A stretch of 64,000 nucleotides of DNA from Sphingomonadales bacterium (GCA_027488785.1 JAIYAY010000026.1:62001-126000), one strand, 5' to 3'. Shown: positions 30,501 to 41,891, counted from the first letter of the stretch. The notes: a model not told the origin generated them from the sequence alone. Made by a program: numbers and translations.

Positions 30501-31319
30501 TTATAAATGCTCGTAATTTTGATGCATTTGCGCGGCTATTTCGCGCACCAGCTTGGCGGCAACTATAGCCGTTATGTCGTTTATGTCGCGCGCGGGGTTA
30601 AGTTCGACGATGTCTGCGCCGACGATCCGCGCGCGTTGTTTGGCGATGATGGACAGAACTTCACGGACCGTTAAGCCGCCGGGTTCTGGATGTGCCACGC
30701 CGGGCGCTTCGGACGGATCGATGCCGTCAAGGTCAACGCTGATGTATAATGGGCCGTCAAGGATCGGTACCATCTCGACATCGAAATTGCGCATCGGCAG
30801 TATATCGACCTTGTAACGATCCGCCTGTTCGCGGCAGTGCTTATTCAGCGTGCGAATGCCGACCTGAACGATACGCTTTGCATGGCCCCCTTCCAATATG
30901 CGCGCAAAGGGCGAGGCATGGCTGCGCGGATTGCCTTCAAAATCGGCATATAAATCGGGATGGGCGTCAAAATGCAGAATATTCAGCGGCCCATGCCTCG
31001 CCGCCAGCGCCGCAACTATGGGGTAGCTCACCGCATGATCCCCACCAAGTAACAGCGGGATAGCATGTGCGTCCACGCTTTCGGTCACCGCCCGCATGAT
31101 CAATGCGTCATCAGATGCGCAATCAACGTCCGATAGCGGCAAATTACCAATGTCCTTGAGTACAATATCGGCACCAATCTCAAGGCCTGACTGGGCGGAA
31201 AGATTGCCTCTGTCGCTCCACAATGCCGCACGAATGGCCGGCGGTGCCAATGCCGCACCGCGTTCGAACGAGCTGTTCTGATCGGTCGGTAATCCTATGA
31301 GATGAATGACTGAATGCAT
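30501..31319 (-). CDS. Arginase/agmatinase-family ureohydrolase
   Basis: A 272-residue binuclear manganese ureohydrolase. The metal motifs are all present: GGDHAVSYP, HFDAHPDLYADFEGN and SVDLDGIDP. These would hydrolyse a guanidino group to urea. The sequence looks closer to arginase (NPRSHASPFARILE) than to SpeB agmatinase, but sequence alone does not decide. The presence of AST genes at 55-59 kb means a second potential arginine-degrading route is nearby. It is followed by a GST gene. Confidence 0.87.
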   Translation of the reverse strand: MHSVIHLIGLPTDQNSSFERGAALAPPAIRAALWSDRGNLSAQSGLEIGADIVLKDIGNLPLSDVDCASDDALIMRAVTESVDAHAIPLLLGGDHAVSYPIVAALAARHGPLNILHFDAHPDLYADFEGNPRSHASPFARILEGGHAKRIVQVGIRTLNKHCREQADRYKVDILPMRNFDVEMVPILDGPLYISVDLDGIDPSEAPGVAHPEPGGLTVREVLSIIAKQRARIVGADIVELNPARDINDITAIVAAKLVREIAAQMHQNYEHL

Positions 31320-31422
31320 GGAAGCAGTAGTGGCTCAGCTATCCTGCCTGTCAAGACATTAGCGCGCGCCGCAACCCGTGCAGTCTGACCCAAGACGACA
31401 CCTCCACCGCAAAATAAAATGA

Positions 31423-31448
31423 CCCGCCCCAGGGTGGACCGGGGCGGG
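31423..31448 (-). terminator. Rho-independent terminator of recA
   Basis: CCCGCCCC (31423-31430) and GGGGCGGG (31441-31448) form a perfect 8-bp GC stem. On the minus strand the hairpin is followed by TCATTTTATTTT, a T-rich tail, and lies 47 bases past the recA stop. Confidence 0.85.
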
Positions 31449-31494
31449 CCGAAAGCAGCGGCCTCAGGCAAGACCGCGCTTGTTCATAAAAATC

Positions 31495-32574
31495 CTAAAT
31501 GTCGTCGTCTGTGTCTGGCCCTGTCATCAGGACCTCTGCGACTTCTTCGGTCTTTCCGCGAATGGCAGCTTCCAACCGAGCCGCGACCTCCGGATTTTCT
31601 GTCAGATAACTTTTCGAATTCTCGCGGCCTTGGCCGATGCGGATCGAATCATAGCTGAACCAGCTACCCGATTTTTCGACCAATCCGGCCTTTACGCCCA
31701 GATCAAGCAGCTCACCCGTTTTGGAGATGCCTTCGCCATACATGATGTCAAATTCGACTTGCTTGAATGGCGGCGCCACCTTGTTCTTCACAACCTTCAC
31801 GCGGGTCGTATTGCCGACAATATCTTCACCAGCCTTGATCTGGCCTGTGCGGCGAATATCCAAACGCACCGAAGCGTAAAATTTCAAAGCATTGCCGCCG
31901 GTTGTGGTTTCTGGCGAGCCATACATCACACCAATCTTCATACGAATTTGGTTGATGAAAATGACCATGCAGTTCGACCGGCTGATTGAACCCGTAATCT
32001 TGCGCAGCGCCTGGCTCATCAAACGGGCTTGCAGGCCCACATGGCTGTCGCCCATTTCACCTTCGATTTCTGCGCGCGGTACGAGTGCCGCAACCGAGTC
32101 GATGACGATGATGTCCACCGCGTTTGACCGCACCAAAGTATCAGCAATCTCGAGTGCTTGCTCACCTGTATCCGGCTGCGAAACAATCAAATTGTCGACA
32201 TCCACGCCAAGCTTCTTGGCATAAGCGGCGTCAAGTGCATGCTCTGCGTCAATAAATGCCGCTGTGCCGCCTGCCTTTTGCGCCTCTGCAATTACATGTA
32301 GGGTCAATGTCGTCTTACCCGAACTTTCAGGGCCATAAATTTCAATCACGCGCCCCTTAGGCAATCCACCGATGCCCAGCGCGATGTCCAGCCCAAGCGA
32401 ACCCGTCGATACAGCATCGATACTAATCGCCTCACGACTGCCCAGCTTCATTGCCGAACCCTTGCCGAATGCGCGATCAATTTGCGCCAAGGCTGCTTCT
32501 AGGGCCTTTTCACGTTCCGAATTTTTCATACCGTTTGCCTGATTCCCATCAATTATCTTGAGACTTGCTGCCAT
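31495..32574 (-). CDS. recA: Recombinase RecA
   Basis: A 359-residue RecA with Walker [10 protein letters not shown] at 81-89, the Walker B region [21 protein letters not shown], and the DNA-binding loop L2 in [21 protein letters not shown]. The C-terminus is acidic (GPDTDDDI). It drives homologous recombination and LexA cleavage. The ATG at 32572-32574 is chosen because AAGGAG lies seven bases upstream; an in-frame start at 32595 lies ahead of that site. A LexA box lies upstream and a strong terminator downstream. Confidence 0.98.
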   Translation of the reverse strand: MAASLKIIDGNQANGMKNSEREKALEAALAQIDRAFGKGSAMKLGSREAISIDAVSTGSLGLDIALGIGGLPKGRVIEIYGPESSGKTTLTLHVIAEAQKAGGTAAFIDAEHALDAAYAKKLGVDVDNLIVSQPDTGEQALEIADTLVRSNAVDIIVIDSVAALVPRAEIEGEMGDSHVGLQARLMSQALRKITGSISRSNCMVIFINQIRMKIGVMYGSPETTTGGNALKFYASVRLDIRRTGQIKAGEDIVGNTTRVKVVKNKVAPPFKQVEFDIMYGEGISKTGELLDLGVKAGLVEKSGSWFSYDSIRIGQGRENSKSYLTENPEVAARLEAAIRGKTEEVAEVLMTGPDTDDDI

Positions 32575-32637
32575 TTTTCCACTCCTTAGCGTCATGCCTA
32601 TTCCGAAAAACTTCCTCGGAACACCACCTATGTACGC

Positions 32638-32666
32638 ATTATGTTCTAAAAGAACAAGAGTGGAAC
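32638..32666 (-). promoter_or_regulatory. LexA box (SOS operator) and putative recA promoter
   Basis: On the minus strand GTTCCACTCTTGTTC (32666-32652) is GTTC-N7-GTTC, the operator type of alphaproteobacterial LexA. It overlaps a plausible promoter: -35 GTTCCA (32666-32661), 17 bases, -10 CATAAT (32643-32638). Binding there would block RNA polymerase, giving SOS-inducible recA. A second short palindrome GTTCTAAAAGAAC (32643-32655) overlaps it. Confidence 0.8.
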
Positions 32667-32709
32667 AAAAATATTTATTTGTTTTATTTCAATATCTAAT
32701 ATCATTTCC

Positions 32710-35109
32710 CTATGCAAGCGCGACTTGAACCGCCTCGGCAATTTCCTGGACGGAGAAAGGCTTAGCCAAGAACGCGACATTGTCGAGACTGATCGTTTCG
32801 CGCAATTGTTCCTCGGCATAACCAGATATGAACAGCAAACGGACATCCCCATAATTTTTGCGCAATTGCTGTGCCATCGATGGTCCATCCAAATTAGGCA
32901 TTACGACATCCGATATAACCAGATCATAACGCTTCCCGTCAGCGAAGAGTTTAAGCGCTTGTTCACCATCGCTCGCGGTTTCCACATCATAACCTTGCCG
33001 GACCAGCGCCCGTTCGGCCACAGCGCGCACCATATCCTCATCTTCAACGATTAATATCCGGCCGCTGCCCCAAAATTCCTTTTGTATGTAGGATTCGCGC
33101 TTGCCACTGTCCGGCGCTGGGGCATCGCCCCGATAGACCGGCAAGAAGATATCAAACCGCGTCCCATTCCCCGGTTGGGAGTCTGCAAAAATATACCCGC
33201 CCGATTGTTTGACGATACCGTAGACAGTAGACAAACCAAGCCCCGTGCCTTTGCCCAATTCCTTGGTTGTGAAAAACGGTTCGAATATTTTCGACAGATT
33301 TTCCTTCGGAATGCCAACGCCGCTGTCTTCGACAGACAATTGGACATAATCACCGACTGGCAAAAGTTCCCGACCCATGGCAGCGACTTCGCGTTGGCTG
33401 ACTGCCGCTGTACCGATGTGTACGACGCCACCCTTGGGCATTGCATCGCGCGCGTTTACACCCAAATTAACGATGACTTGTTCAAGCTGCCCTGGGTCAG
33501 CCCGCACAGCGCCAACACCGGTTCCATGATGCACCTCAAGATGCACTGTCTCGCCCAATAGCCGCTTCAACAGGTTGGATACATCGGCCACCACATTGGT
33601 GAGTTGTAAGATTTGCGGACGCAAAGTCTGTTGCCGCGAAAAAGCCAACAACTGGCGTGTCAGGCTGGCTGCACGGTTGGAGTTATTCTTGATCTGCTGG
33701 ATATCGTCATAATCGCCATCGCCGGGCTGATGGCGCATCAACATCAGGTCGCAATAGCCAATAATCGCAGTTAGGATATTGTTGAAATCATGCGCTACAC
33801 CCCCCGCAAGCTGACCAATGGATTCCATCTTCGTCTGCTGCGCGACTTGGCGTTTCAGTATAATCTCTTCGCTATCATCCTTCAGCCCGAGCAACACCGC
33901 CGCCTCACCCAATCCGCGCACCGCGGCGATCGACAAAGCGATAACCTCGTCCGGCCGCTCTTTTAAGCGGATAGCGATATCGCCAGAGGTCATCGACCCG
34001 CGGCTATAGCGGCGAATGCTCTCGAGCACCGCGCCCTTATCCTCATTGATCACAAGGTCGGCGGGATAAGGTGGGAGTATGTGCGCCTCAATGCCTAGAA
34101 CACGCGCAAAAGCCTCATTGGCAAAGAGAAACCGTCCATCGCGATCAACCAGCGCAAGCCCCAGTGGAAGCGTCGATAGCAATTGTTCCACATGTGCCAG
34201 CGCCAAGCCGCGATCCACTTTCGCGCCTTCTTCATCGACCGCTAGCAAAAGTGCGGCGCTTTCGGCATTTTGGTCGTTCAAAGGCACCTGCAACAACCGG
34301 ATCGGCAAACCCCATTGCCCCTCATTTTTAAAGTACATGCTGCCTTTCTCATCCATCCGGACAAAATCGGCAAAGAGCTGGCCAAGAATAGGCTGCTGAT
34401 CCGCGCAGTTCGCGCGGGATACAAAAGCGGCATTCGCGGCACACACTCGGCCATCGGCGGTCACGGCGAGGGCCATCACACCGCTGTTGGACATAGCCGC
34501 GCCAATATGCCCTGTGATCATTTCAATCGCGCTACGCTCAATGTCGATTTCTTCCACCGCCGCAAAATGCCACAGCAGATATTCGTCAGCCATCCCGGCA
34601 CGAGCGACCTTCACGCTATAAGTTCTGCCGTCATGTAAGATCGCAGGGATGTCGGCGTTTCCGTCGCGCCAGGCCGACCCTACCGCGGCGTCCAGTAAGG
34701 CGCGACTAGCGTCATCGATTTCAAGATCTGGTGGTGCTTTCAATCCTGGAAAGGCATCCGTGAAATGGTCATTGGCATAGACCAAACGCCCCGCCCTGTC
34801 GCTGATCGCAATGGCAGCATTGTTCATCTGAATCGCCGCATGGGTTATCGACCAGTCGGGCGATGAAAGCGCAGTCGAGCTGTCCACAGCAGACCCGCTG
34901 CGGAAAAAATTAATAAGGCCGGCGACGGCGATTATGGCAGCAGTCCACGCCCCGAGCAGGATCATATTTTTAAAGGAGAACCAAAGAATTACGATCGACA
35001 ATAAGGTCGTCAGCGCCAATATTCCGAGCGTGCGTAAATTCCGTCGCGGAGACACCTCGACCTCCCCGCCAAGCATCTGGCATTCAGTCGGCGGCGATAT
35101 CTTTTTCAA
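32710..35109 (-). CDS. cckA: Hybrid histidine kinase CckA
   Basis: A 799-residue membrane hybrid kinase. Two membrane segments lie near residues 25-70, followed by PAS-like sensor regions, the HisKA box [20 protein letters not shown] with the phosphorylated His near 439, an ATPase domain ([30 protein letters not shown]) and a receiver with the phosphoacceptor Asp near 734 ([13 protein letters not shown]). The layout matches CckA, which feeds the ChpT-CtrA cell-cycle/motility pathway. The start is uncertain: TTG at 35107-35109 follows AAGGGG, while an in-frame ATG at 35076 has no clear ribosome site. It ends about 115 bases upstream of recA. Confidence 0.93.
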   Translation of the reverse strand: MKKISPPTECQMLGGEVEVSPRRNLRTLGILALTTLLSIVILWFSFKNMILLGAWTAAIIAVAGLINFFRSGSAVDSSTALSSPDWSITHAAIQMNNAAIAISDRAGRLVYANDHFTDAFPGLKAPPDLEIDDASRALLDAAVGSAWRDGNADIPAILHDGRTYSVKVARAGMADEYLLWHFAAVEEIDIERSAIEMITGHIGAAMSNSGVMALAVTADGRVCAANAAFVSRANCADQQPILGQLFADFVRMDEKGSMYFKNEGQWGLPIRLLQVPLNDQNAESAALLLAVDEEGAKVDRGLALAHVEQLLSTLPLGLALVDRDGRFLFANEAFARVLGIEAHILPPYPADLVINEDKGAVLESIRRYSRGSMTSGDIAIRLKERPDEVIALSIAAVRGLGEAAVLLGLKDDSEEIILKRQVAQQTKMESIGQLAGGVAHDFNNILTAIIGYCDLMLMRHQPGDGDYDDIQQIKNNSNRAASLTRQLLAFSRQQTLRPQILQLTNVVADVSNLLKRLLGETVHLEVHHGTGVGAVRADPGQLEQVIVNLGVNARDAMPKGGVVHIGTAAVSQREVAAMGRELLPVGDYVQLSVEDSGVGIPKENLSKIFEPFFTTKELGKGTGLGLSTVYGIVKQSGGYIFADSQPGNGTRFDIFLPVYRGDAPAPDSGKRESYIQKEFWGSGRILIVEDEDMVRAVAERALVRQGYDVETASDGEQALKLFADGKRYDLVISDVVMPNLDGPSMAQQLRKNYGDVRLLFISGYAEEQLRETISLDNVAFLAKPFSVQEIAEAVQVALA

Positions 35110-35245
35110 AACGGCCCCTTACCCGATAAGTTCCTGCGGCTCAGACTTATGGTAAAATTTACCCTGCCATTGGGCTGGAACGCATCGTGTGATTTGTCAA
35201 GATTTCGTAACAGTCATAGTGGCTCTACCTCAAACTCAGCGGCTT

Positions 35246-35812
35246 TCATCTGCCCGATGGAAGCGACTTCGATCGACGACGCCATTTAGCACTGACCCGC
35301 CACCGCCAGAACCACGCGGCAACAAAATATCCGATAACCGCAGCACCGATGGAAATGATAGCGAGCCCCGCAATCCCCTGAACAAGTGCAAGAGGTGCCT
35401 CGTTCCAGACATAGTCGACCCAGGCAGATAAGGGCGCGGCTGTTTCAATAAGTTCGTAAAAGCGGCCGGAACCATTGTTTAACCGCAAAACGGATTCACC
35501 GACATAGATCGACCCGAATAAGATAAACGGCGTGGTCGCTGGCATGCTAAGGAATGTCATCGCCGCGCCAATGGGAATATTGGCGCGAAACGGCAGCGCC
35601 AATAAGGCTACGCCAACAATTTGGACACCCGGTATCAACAGGAAAATGCCGACCAGCAATCCCAGCGCAACGCCGCGCGGAACCGAACGACGGGTGAATC
35701 GCCACAACGACGGATGGAAAACGCGTTGCGCAAAAGGACGCAGAAAACGGCTACGTTCAAAGCTGTCGCGCGTCGGCGCTTGCTTGTTAAACCAGGCGTT
35801 AAATTTGCTCAT
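35246..35812 (-). CDS. DUF2062 membrane protein
   Basis: A 188-residue membrane protein starting MSKFNAWFN. It has the DUF2062 pattern: basic N-terminus, [22 protein letters not shown], then [22 protein letters not shown] and a final hydrophobic segment ([20 protein letters not shown]) with a basic tail. Family function is not established. The ATG at 35810-35812 overlaps the smpB stop as ATGA, so the pair is translationally coupled, which is why I rejected the longer frame to 35851. Confidence 0.85.
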   Translation of the reverse strand: MSKFNAWFNKQAPTRDSFERSRFLRPFAQRVFHPSLWRFTRRSVPRGVALGLLVGIFLLIPGVQIVGVALLALPFRANIPIGAAMTFLSMPATTPFILFGSIYVGESVLRLNNGSGRFYELIETAAPLSAWVDYVWNEAPLALVQGIAGLAIISIGAAVIGYFVAAWFWRWRVSAKWRRRSKSLPSGR

Positions 35813-36291
35813 CCGCGATCCCGCATGATTCGTCCTTGTTCCCGCTTCCAATCGCGCTCTTTTTCTGTCGCACGTTTGTCTGGGGCCTTTTTACCCTTTG
35901 CCAACGCCAACTCCACTTTTGCCTTACCCCTGCCGTTGAAGTAAATCGAGAGTGGAACGAGCGTCATGCCCTGCCGCATCACCGCTCCATGCAACTTATT
36001 TATTTCACGTTCATTAAGGAGTAATATGCGCGGACGTTTTGGTTCGTGATTGAACCGGTTGCCATGACTGAATTCGGGAATATTGGCATTAATCAGCCAA
36101 ATTTGATCATCCCGAACTTCGGCATAGCTTTCGGCAATTGAGCCTTCACCAAAACGCAAGGATTTCACTTCCGTGCCTGTCAGGACGATACCAGCTTCAT
36201 ATTTGTCATCAATGTGAAAGTCATAGCGCGCCCGCCGGTTTTCAGCGACCGTTTTAACTTTGTTAAATGCTTCCGGCTTTGGACGAGTCAT
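35809..36291 (-). CDS. smpB: SsrA-binding protein SmpB
   Basis: A 160-residue tmRNA partner that brings ssrA RNA to stalled ribosomes. Recognised by [50 protein letters not shown] and the basic C-terminal tail [15 protein letters not shown] that enters the empty mRNA channel. The ssrA gene itself is in this window (about 58845-59190). The start overlaps the dapA stop by one base. Confidence 0.97.
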   Translation of the reverse strand: MTRPKPEAFNKVKTVAENRRARYDFHIDDKYEAGIVLTGTEVKSLRFGEGSIAESYAEVRDDQIWLINANIPEFSHGNRFNHEPKRPRILLLNEREINKLHGAVMRQGMTLVPLSIYFNGRGKAKVELALAKGKKAPDKRATEKERDWKREQGRIMRDRG

Positions 36292-37166
36292 TACATGAGG
36301 CCTGCATTCTCCAAAGCGGCATCAACCTGACGACAACTCGCCTCACTTGGCGGGGTCATGGGTAAACGCAACTCCGTCGGGAAGCCTTTAATGACGCGAG
36401 ACAAAGCATATTTGATTGGACCGGGGGACGCATCGGAAAACAATGCCAAATGGAGGGGATAAAGCTTATCATTCAACTCACGCGCCAAATCATAGTCACC
36501 CGACGCACAAGCCGCCTGAAACTCTGCGCATAGCTTCGGCGCAACATTCGCCGTTACTGAAATACAGCCTTTCCCACCCGCCGCGTTGAACGCCAGCGAC
36601 TGTTCATCGACGCCGGACAGCAGACAGAAGTCCGGGCCACAAGCCAAACGATGGTCGGTGACGCGCGGCATGTCGCCGCTGGCATCCTTGATACCAATGA
36701 CTGTCGGTAGCTTTGCCAGACGGGCGACGGTTTCAGGCTTAATGTCAGTCACCGTGCGCGCAGGCACATTGTATAGCATTATCGGCAAATCGTTCTTTTT
36801 CGTCATATGTTCGAAATGCGCGTAAATGCCCTCTTGATTTGGCCGATTATAATAAGGCGCAACCACAAGCCCAGCGGCAGCTCCGCTCTTCTTGGAAAAA
36901 TTGAGGTGCAGGATAGCGTTGTTGGTGTCGTTTGAACCGCAACCCGCAATAACAGGCACACGCCCAGCGGCTTGTTCGATGCATACCTCAATGACTCGAT
37001 GATGCTCCGCATTAGACAGCGTCGACGCCTCACCTGTGGTCCCGGCGGGCACAAGCGCGTTCGAACCTTGCTCGATTTGCCAATCGATCAATCCACGAAA
37101 ATGCTTTTCGCTAAACGTTCCGTCGCAAAAAGGAGTCACTAGAGCCGGTATTGATCCGGAAAACAT
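36291..37166 (-). CDS. dapA: 4-hydroxy-tetrahydrodipicolinate synthase
   Basis: A 291-residue aldolase-type enzyme that condenses pyruvate with aspartate semialdehyde, entering lysine and meso-diaminopimelate synthesis. It has [11 protein letters not shown] (the conserved Thr pair), [10 protein letters not shown] with the catalytic Tyr, and [10 protein letters not shown] with the Schiff-base Lys. It is the first gene of a dapA-smpB-DUF2062 run and is divergent from the lytic transglycosylase gene, which fits a peptidoglycan theme. Confidence 0.95.
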   Translation of the reverse strand: MFSGSIPALVTPFCDGTFSEKHFRGLIDWQIEQGSNALVPAGTTGEASTLSNAEHHRVIEVCIEQAAGRVPVIAGCGSNDTNNAILHLNFSKKSGAAAGLVVAPYYNRPNQEGIYAHFEHMTKKNDLPIMLYNVPARTVTDIKPETVARLAKLPTVIGIKDASGDMPRVTDHRLACGPDFCLLSGVDEQSLAFNAAGGKGCISVTANVAPKLCAEFQAACASGDYDLARELNDKLYPLHLALFSDASPGPIKYALSRVIKGFPTELRLPMTPPSEASCRQVDAALENAGLM

Positions 37167-37253
37167 ATTATATGACTTTCATTCTGATTCAAATTGGACG
37201 CTAAGGCTAACATAGTCGCTTGTTCAGCGAATGATAAGGTTGGGGTCCATAAT

Positions 37254-39275
37254 ATGTCCAGCATGGTAAAGCATCTCATTTCGGCATCCGTAATCATTAT
37301 TCCATTAACCGTGTCTGCATCGGCACAACAATCTGACGGGATTGTATGGCAAAGCGGCACCGGACAAATTTCCACACCATCTGGGCAACCACTTTCACCG
37401 CCCGTCATTTACGACCCAAGTGAAGGAAAAATCCCTGCCGCGCTGCAGCGTTGGAAAATGTTAAGCGCCCCGGGTAACTATAGCTTTAACGACTATGCCT
37501 CCTTTTTGATGCTTTACCCCGATTGGCCAAATGCCGATGACATGCGCAAAAAGGCAGAGCGAGCCATAAATCCGCTGTCTTACTCTCCTAACCAAGTTGT
37601 CGCTTTTTTTGACCGATTGCCGCCAGTTACCAATGAAGGCCGCGCAAAATTTGCGTTGGCGCTGGATAGTGTTGGCGACAAGGCTCGCGCTGCCGCCCAG
37701 GCGCGCGAGGCATGGCGCGGTGGCGCCTTGAGCGAAGAAGATGAAGCAAGGGTTTTCCGGATAGCTCGCGGCACGCTGACCTCCGCCGACCATGATACAC
37801 GGGTCGACCGGCTGCTATGGTCAGGATCGACGCGCGGCGCCGAACGCTGGATCGCGTTTACCTCGTCGCAGCGTCGCCCTGCGTTTGTGGCAGCACTTGC
37901 AACACGGATGAAGGCACCCGATGCTGACTTGAAGGTGCAAGAGGCCGGCGCTTTAGCGAACAGCGAGGCTAGTCTTCTGGCGGCGCGGGCCGACGCGATG
38001 CGCGCCACTGGGAACGGCCTGGCTGTGCGCGAATTGCTTGCGAGCCGAGGAAATCTGACGGCACCAGCTCCCGTGCTCAAGGATTGGTACCAATTGCTGC
38101 TGACGCATGCACGCGCGGCTGAAAATGATGGCCAATATGACGTCGCATATCGCATTGCATCGCGTGTGGACGACGCCGTCCCCGCTGGCGTTGCCATGGC
38201 AGACCAGGATCTCTCTACGCGTGATCGATATACCAGTATCACTTGGCTGGCCGGATCGGTGGCTATGGACCGCTTGGGTCGCCCTCGTGACGCCGTGGGC
38301 ATGTTTGAACGTTATGCTAAGGCTGCCAAATCAGCGCAAACCCGATCAAAAGGTTTTTATTGGGCTGGTAAGGCCGCAGCGAAGGCAGGAGACCCGTTGA
38401 CCGCCACGCGTTATTATGAACAAGCAGCGGCATATTTTGAAAGCTTTTTTGGCCAGCTAGCTTTGGAGCAGCTGCGCCGCCCCTTACCTCAAGTACCGCG
38501 CGTAGCCGTTACCCCGCCTGTGCTTAAGGACGGGAATGTTCCTCCTGTGCATTTGGCAGCCGCGCTGGCTACAAAATATGGTAGCTGGCGGGACCAGAGC
38601 AACTTTTTCAGGGCCATTGCCCGTCACGCGGATGACCGTAACGAATATACGGCGGCGCTTGGCCTTTCGCAAAAGCTAGGCCGCCCGGATCTGGCAGTGA
38701 TGGCAGGTCGCGCCGCGCGCAGCGATGGTATCCCCGATTTACTGGGTAACAGTTATCCCACCGTTAATGTTCCGGCGGCGCATAGCAAGACTTGGACGCT
38801 CGCCCATGCAATCATGCGTCAGGAAAGCCAGTTTGACCGGGCTGCCGTCAGCCACGCCGGGGCCCGCGGCCTGATGCAGTTAATGCCCGGTACTGCGCGG
38901 GAGACATCGGGCAAAATCTCAATGGCCTACCGTCCCGATGCGCTGACTGTGGATACCGATTACAACATCGCCTTAGGTGCCACCTATATTGAGCGCATGC
39001 TCGATTATTATGACGGAAGCTATCCCTTGGCCATCGCCGCATATAATGGCGGTCCGGGTAATGTGAACAAATGGCTCCGGGCCTATGGCGACCCGCGCAC
39101 AGGCAGCATCGATATCATGGATTGGATTGAGAAAATCCCGCTCAGCGAAACCCGCGATTATGTCTATCGCGTTTTGGAAAATGCTGTGATGTACGATCAC
39201 CTCCACCCTGAAAAGGCACGGGTACGGTCATCTACGCCACTGAGCGCCTATTTGGGCAAGTCAACGCCGGGTTAA
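37254..39275 (+). CDS. slt: Soluble lytic murein transglycosylase
   Basis: A 673-residue exported enzyme. A signal peptide (MVKHLISASVIIIPLTVSASA) is followed by a long alpha-helical superhelical region and a C-terminal SLT (goose-lysozyme-like) domain. The catalytic Glu is in IMRQESQFDRAAVS near residue 525, with GLMQLMPGTA and AIAAYNGGPGNVNKWL. It cleaves glycan strands with formation of 1,6-anhydro-muramic acid ends. The ATG at 37254 was chosen; Met at 37263 would also give a signal peptide. Confidence 0.92.
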   Translation: MSSMVKHLISASVIIIPLTVSASAQQSDGIVWQSGTGQISTPSGQPLSPPVIYDPSEGKIPAALQRWKMLSAPGNYSFNDYASFLMLYPDWPNADDMRKKAERAINPLSYSPNQVVAFFDRLPPVTNEGRAKFALALDSVGDKARAAAQAREAWRGGALSEEDEARVFRIARGTLTSADHDTRVDRLLWSGSTRGAERWIAFTSSQRRPAFVAALATRMKAPDADLKVQEAGALANSEASLLAARADAMRATGNGLAVRELLASRGNLTAPAPVLKDWYQLLLTHARAAENDGQYDVAYRIASRVDDAVPAGVAMADQDLSTRDRYTSITWLAGSVAMDRLGRPRDAVGMFERYAKAAKSAQTRSKGFYWAGKAAAKAGDPLTATRYYEQAAAYFESFFGQLALEQLRRPLPQVPRVAVTPPVLKDGNVPPVHLAAALATKYGSWRDQSNFFRAIARHADDRNEYTAALGLSQKLGRPDLAVMAGRAARSDGIPDLLGNSYPTVNVPAAHSKTWTLAHAIMRQESQFDRAAVSHAGARGLMQLMPGTARETSGKISMAYRPDALTVDTDYNIALGATYIERMLDYYDGSYPLAIAAYNGGPGNVNKWLRAYGDPRTGSIDIMDWIEKIPLSETRDYVYRVLENAVMYDHLHPEKARVRSSTPLSAYLGKSTPG

Positions 39276-39375
39276 CACGCGCCCGTTCGTACCGCCGTTA
39301 TTGAGGCAACGCGCGGCGGTGCGTCATCGCTGCTGTCTCTCGACACTCCGCAAACCGAAGGGCTAAGGCAGATTC

Positions 39376-39864
39376 ATGGCCGAGCGCACCAACCCGATCA
39401 CCCCAGCCGGATTCGCGGCCTTACGCGAACGCTATGAACAATTGTTTGCTATTGACCGCCCAGCAGTTGTCGAAATCGTCCATTGGGCCGCAGGCAATGG
39501 CGACCGAAGTGAAAATGGCGATTATATTTATGGACGCCAAAAACTTCGCGCGATTGACCGAGAGCTGGGTCAGTTATCCAAAAAAATGAAGGCAGCCCAA
39601 ATCCTGGATCCGTCAAAGCAAGCGGACCGAAGCCGCATATTCTTTGGCGCTTGCGTGACGATTGTGGATGTTGACGACCTAGAACGCACAATCACAATCG
39701 TCGGTGATGACGAGGCCGATGCCCGTAATGGACGCATAGGCTGGAATGCACCGCTTTCCCGTGCCTTACGCGGCGCGCGCGTGGGGGATGTAAAAACCGT
39801 GCATTTGCCCACAGGGCCAAAGGAATGGGAAATATTAAGTATAGACTATCCCTTGGGGGAATAG
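39376..39864 (+). CDS. greB: Transcription elongation factor GreB
   Basis: A 162-residue Gre factor. The N-terminal coiled coil carries GNGDRSENGDYIYGRQKLRAIDRELGQL with the acidic tip (DRSENGDY) that reaches the polymerase active site, and the C-terminal FKBP-like domain ends VHLPTGPKEWEILSIDYP. The YIYGRQKLR variant and RIGWNAPLSRAL point to GreB rather than GreA. It stimulates transcript cleavage by stalled RNA polymerase. Confidence 0.92.
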   Translation: MAERTNPITPAGFAALRERYEQLFAIDRPAVVEIVHWAAGNGDRSENGDYIYGRQKLRAIDRELGQLSKKMKAAQILDPSKQADRSRIFFGACVTIVDVDDLERTITIVGDDEADARNGRIGWNAPLSRALRGARVGDVKTVHLPTGPKEWEILSIDYPLGE

Positions 39865-40012
39865 CCGATCGTGCGCTGCGCCAAAGCGACAATCTCTGGA
39901 TCGCTATCCGGAAATTCCTGCGGAACGCTTTTCTCTAATTCTGCAATCACATGCGAAAGCACAGATCTGTCGGCAAAAGGGACAGATCCTACTCTTGATC
40001 TTGTCCCTGAAA

Positions 40013-41797
40013 TCAGGCCTTTGGCGGCTGTTCCACGACGCGAATGTTCAATTCGCGCAGCTGCTTGGCCATCGCTGGCGATGGCGCACCCATTAACAGA
40101 TCTTCCGCCCGCTGGTTCATCGGGAACAGCGTAATTTCGCGCAAATTTTGCACGCCGCACAACAGCATGACCATCCGGTCCACTCCTGCAGCCATGCCGC
40201 CATGGGGTGGCGCGCCAAATTGGAACGCGCGGTACATGCCGCCAAAGCGCTCCTCAACGTCCGCCTGCGTCAATCCTGTGAGTTCGAACGCCTTCACCAT
40301 CAAATCGGGGTGCTGGTTCCGGATCGAGCCGGAGGCAAGCTCATAGCCGTTACAGACCATGTCATATTGATATGCCTTGATGGTGAGCGGATCTTGCGTT
40401 TCGAGCGCCTGTAGCCCTCCCTGAGGCATTGAGAAGGGGTTGTGGGCAAAGTCGATCTTTTTGTCTTCCTCGCTCCATTCGTAGAACGGGAAATCGATAA
40501 TCCAGCAAAAACGGAAAGCGTCTTTTTCAATCAGGTCAAGCTGCTCGCCCGTCCGTGTGCGCGCCGCGCCAGCCAACTTTGCCGCTTGCTCTTCCTTGCC
40601 CGCGGCAAAGAAGCAACCATCGTCTGGCCCAAGTCCAATGGCTTCATACAGCGCGTGCATGCCCTCGTCGCCATGATTTTTGGCGATTGGGCCGCCAAAC
40701 TCGCCGCCCTTACGGGTGACATAACCAAGGCCAGCATGGCCTTCGCTGCGCGCCCATTCGTTCATATCATCGAAGAATTTACGGCTCTTGTCAGCAGTCT
40801 TTGGCGCAGGGATTGCGCGGACAACGCCGCCGCTCTCGACAATACGTTCAAACAGGCCAAAGCCCGATGTCTTGAAATGGTCGGTAACGTCATGGATGAT
40901 CAACGGGTTGCGTAAATCCGGCTTGTCGGTGCCATAATCCAGCATCGCCTTTGAATGCGGGATGCGGGGGAACTGCCCTGCCGGTGTTACTTTTTTGCCG
41001 TCTGCAAATGCCTCAAACACACCCGCCATCACTGGTTCCATCGTGTCCCAGACTTCTTCCTGTGTGACAAAGCTCATTTCCAGATCAAGCTGGTAAAATT
41101 CGCCAGGCAAACGATCGGCGCGCGGGTCTTCATCGCGGAAGCATGGTGCAATCTGGAAATAGCGGTCAAAACCAGCAACCATCAACAACTGCTTATACTG
41201 CTGCGGCGCTTGCGGCAGTGCAAAGAATTTGCCGGCGTGGATGCGGCTGGGCACAAGGAAGTCGCGCGCGCCCTCAGGACTGGATGCCGTCAGGATGGGC
41301 GTCGAATATTCGGTGAAGCCGATATCCTCCATCCGGCGCCGCGTTTCACGAATAATCTGCGTGCGCTTGACGATATTGGCGTGCAACGTTTCGCGGCGCA
41401 AATCTAAGAAGCGGTATTTCAAACGCGTTTCTTCAGGATATTCTTGCTCACCGGCGACGGGCAAAGGAAGTTCTTCCGACTTGCTCAACACGGTTACACT
41501 GCGGGCAAAGACCTCAATCTGGCCCGTTGGTAGATTTGCGTTCACCGTGCTCGCGCTGCGGGCCTTCACCTCACCATCGATGGTTACAACGCTTTCAAGG
41601 CGCAAAGCTTCCAAGATCGGCAAAGCGGGGCTGTCGGTATCGGCGACAATCTGCGTCATTCCATAATGGTCGCGCAGGTCGACAAACAATACGCCACCAT
41701 GGTCGCGCTTACGGTGGACCCAGCCCGACAGGCGGACGGTTTCGCCTACATGGGAATCGCGGAGTTCAGCGCATTTGTGCGTACGATAAGCGTGCAT
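40013..41797 (-). CDS. aspS: Aspartyl-tRNA synthetase
   Basis: A 594-residue class II synthetase. An N-terminal OB-fold anticodon domain ([26 protein letters not shown]) leads to the catalytic core with [32 protein letters not shown] (motif 2) and [13 protein letters not shown] (motif 3), plus the bacterial GAD insert. A bacterial-type AspRS of this length in an alphaproteobacterium may be non-discriminating (also charging tRNA-Asn). It is divergent from rnd. Confidence 0.97.
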   Translation of the reverse strand: MHAYRTHKCAELRDSHVGETVRLSGWVHRKRDHGGVLFVDLRDHYGMTQIVADTDSPALPILEALRLESVVTIDGEVKARSASTVNANLPTGQIEVFARSVTVLSKSEELPLPVAGEQEYPEETRLKYRFLDLRRETLHANIVKRTQIIRETRRRMEDIGFTEYSTPILTASSPEGARDFLVPSRIHAGKFFALPQAPQQYKQLLMVAGFDRYFQIAPCFRDEDPRADRLPGEFYQLDLEMSFVTQEEVWDTMEPVMAGVFEAFADGKKVTPAGQFPRIPHSKAMLDYGTDKPDLRNPLIIHDVTDHFKTSGFGLFERIVESGGVVRAIPAPKTADKSRKFFDDMNEWARSEGHAGLGYVTRKGGEFGGPIAKNHGDEGMHALYEAIGLGPDDGCFFAAGKEEQAAKLAGAARTRTGEQLDLIEKDAFRFCWIIDFPFYEWSEEDKKIDFAHNPFSMPQGGLQALETQDPLTIKAYQYDMVCNGYELASGSIRNQHPDLMVKAFELTGLTQADVEERFGGMYRAFQFGAPPHGGMAAGVDRMVMLLCGVQNLREITLFPMNQRAEDLLMGAPSPAMAKQLRELNIRVVEQPPKA

Positions 41798-41891
41798 TGT
41801 TTACTCAATTCAAAAAAGCTGTGGAAAGCGGGCCTGTCAACAGCGCAGCGGCACTTTGTCAAGTCGTGAATGGGTGCTACGGCGATACCCA

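Noticed and set aside
34071-34399. Short plus-strand frames opposite cckA
   Set aside because: Fragmentary, arginine/proline-rich, fully inside cckA.
37580-38302. 240-codon frame antisense to the lytic transglycosylase
   Set aside because: No recognisable domain; overlaps the helical region of slt whose frame is supported to its catalytic end.
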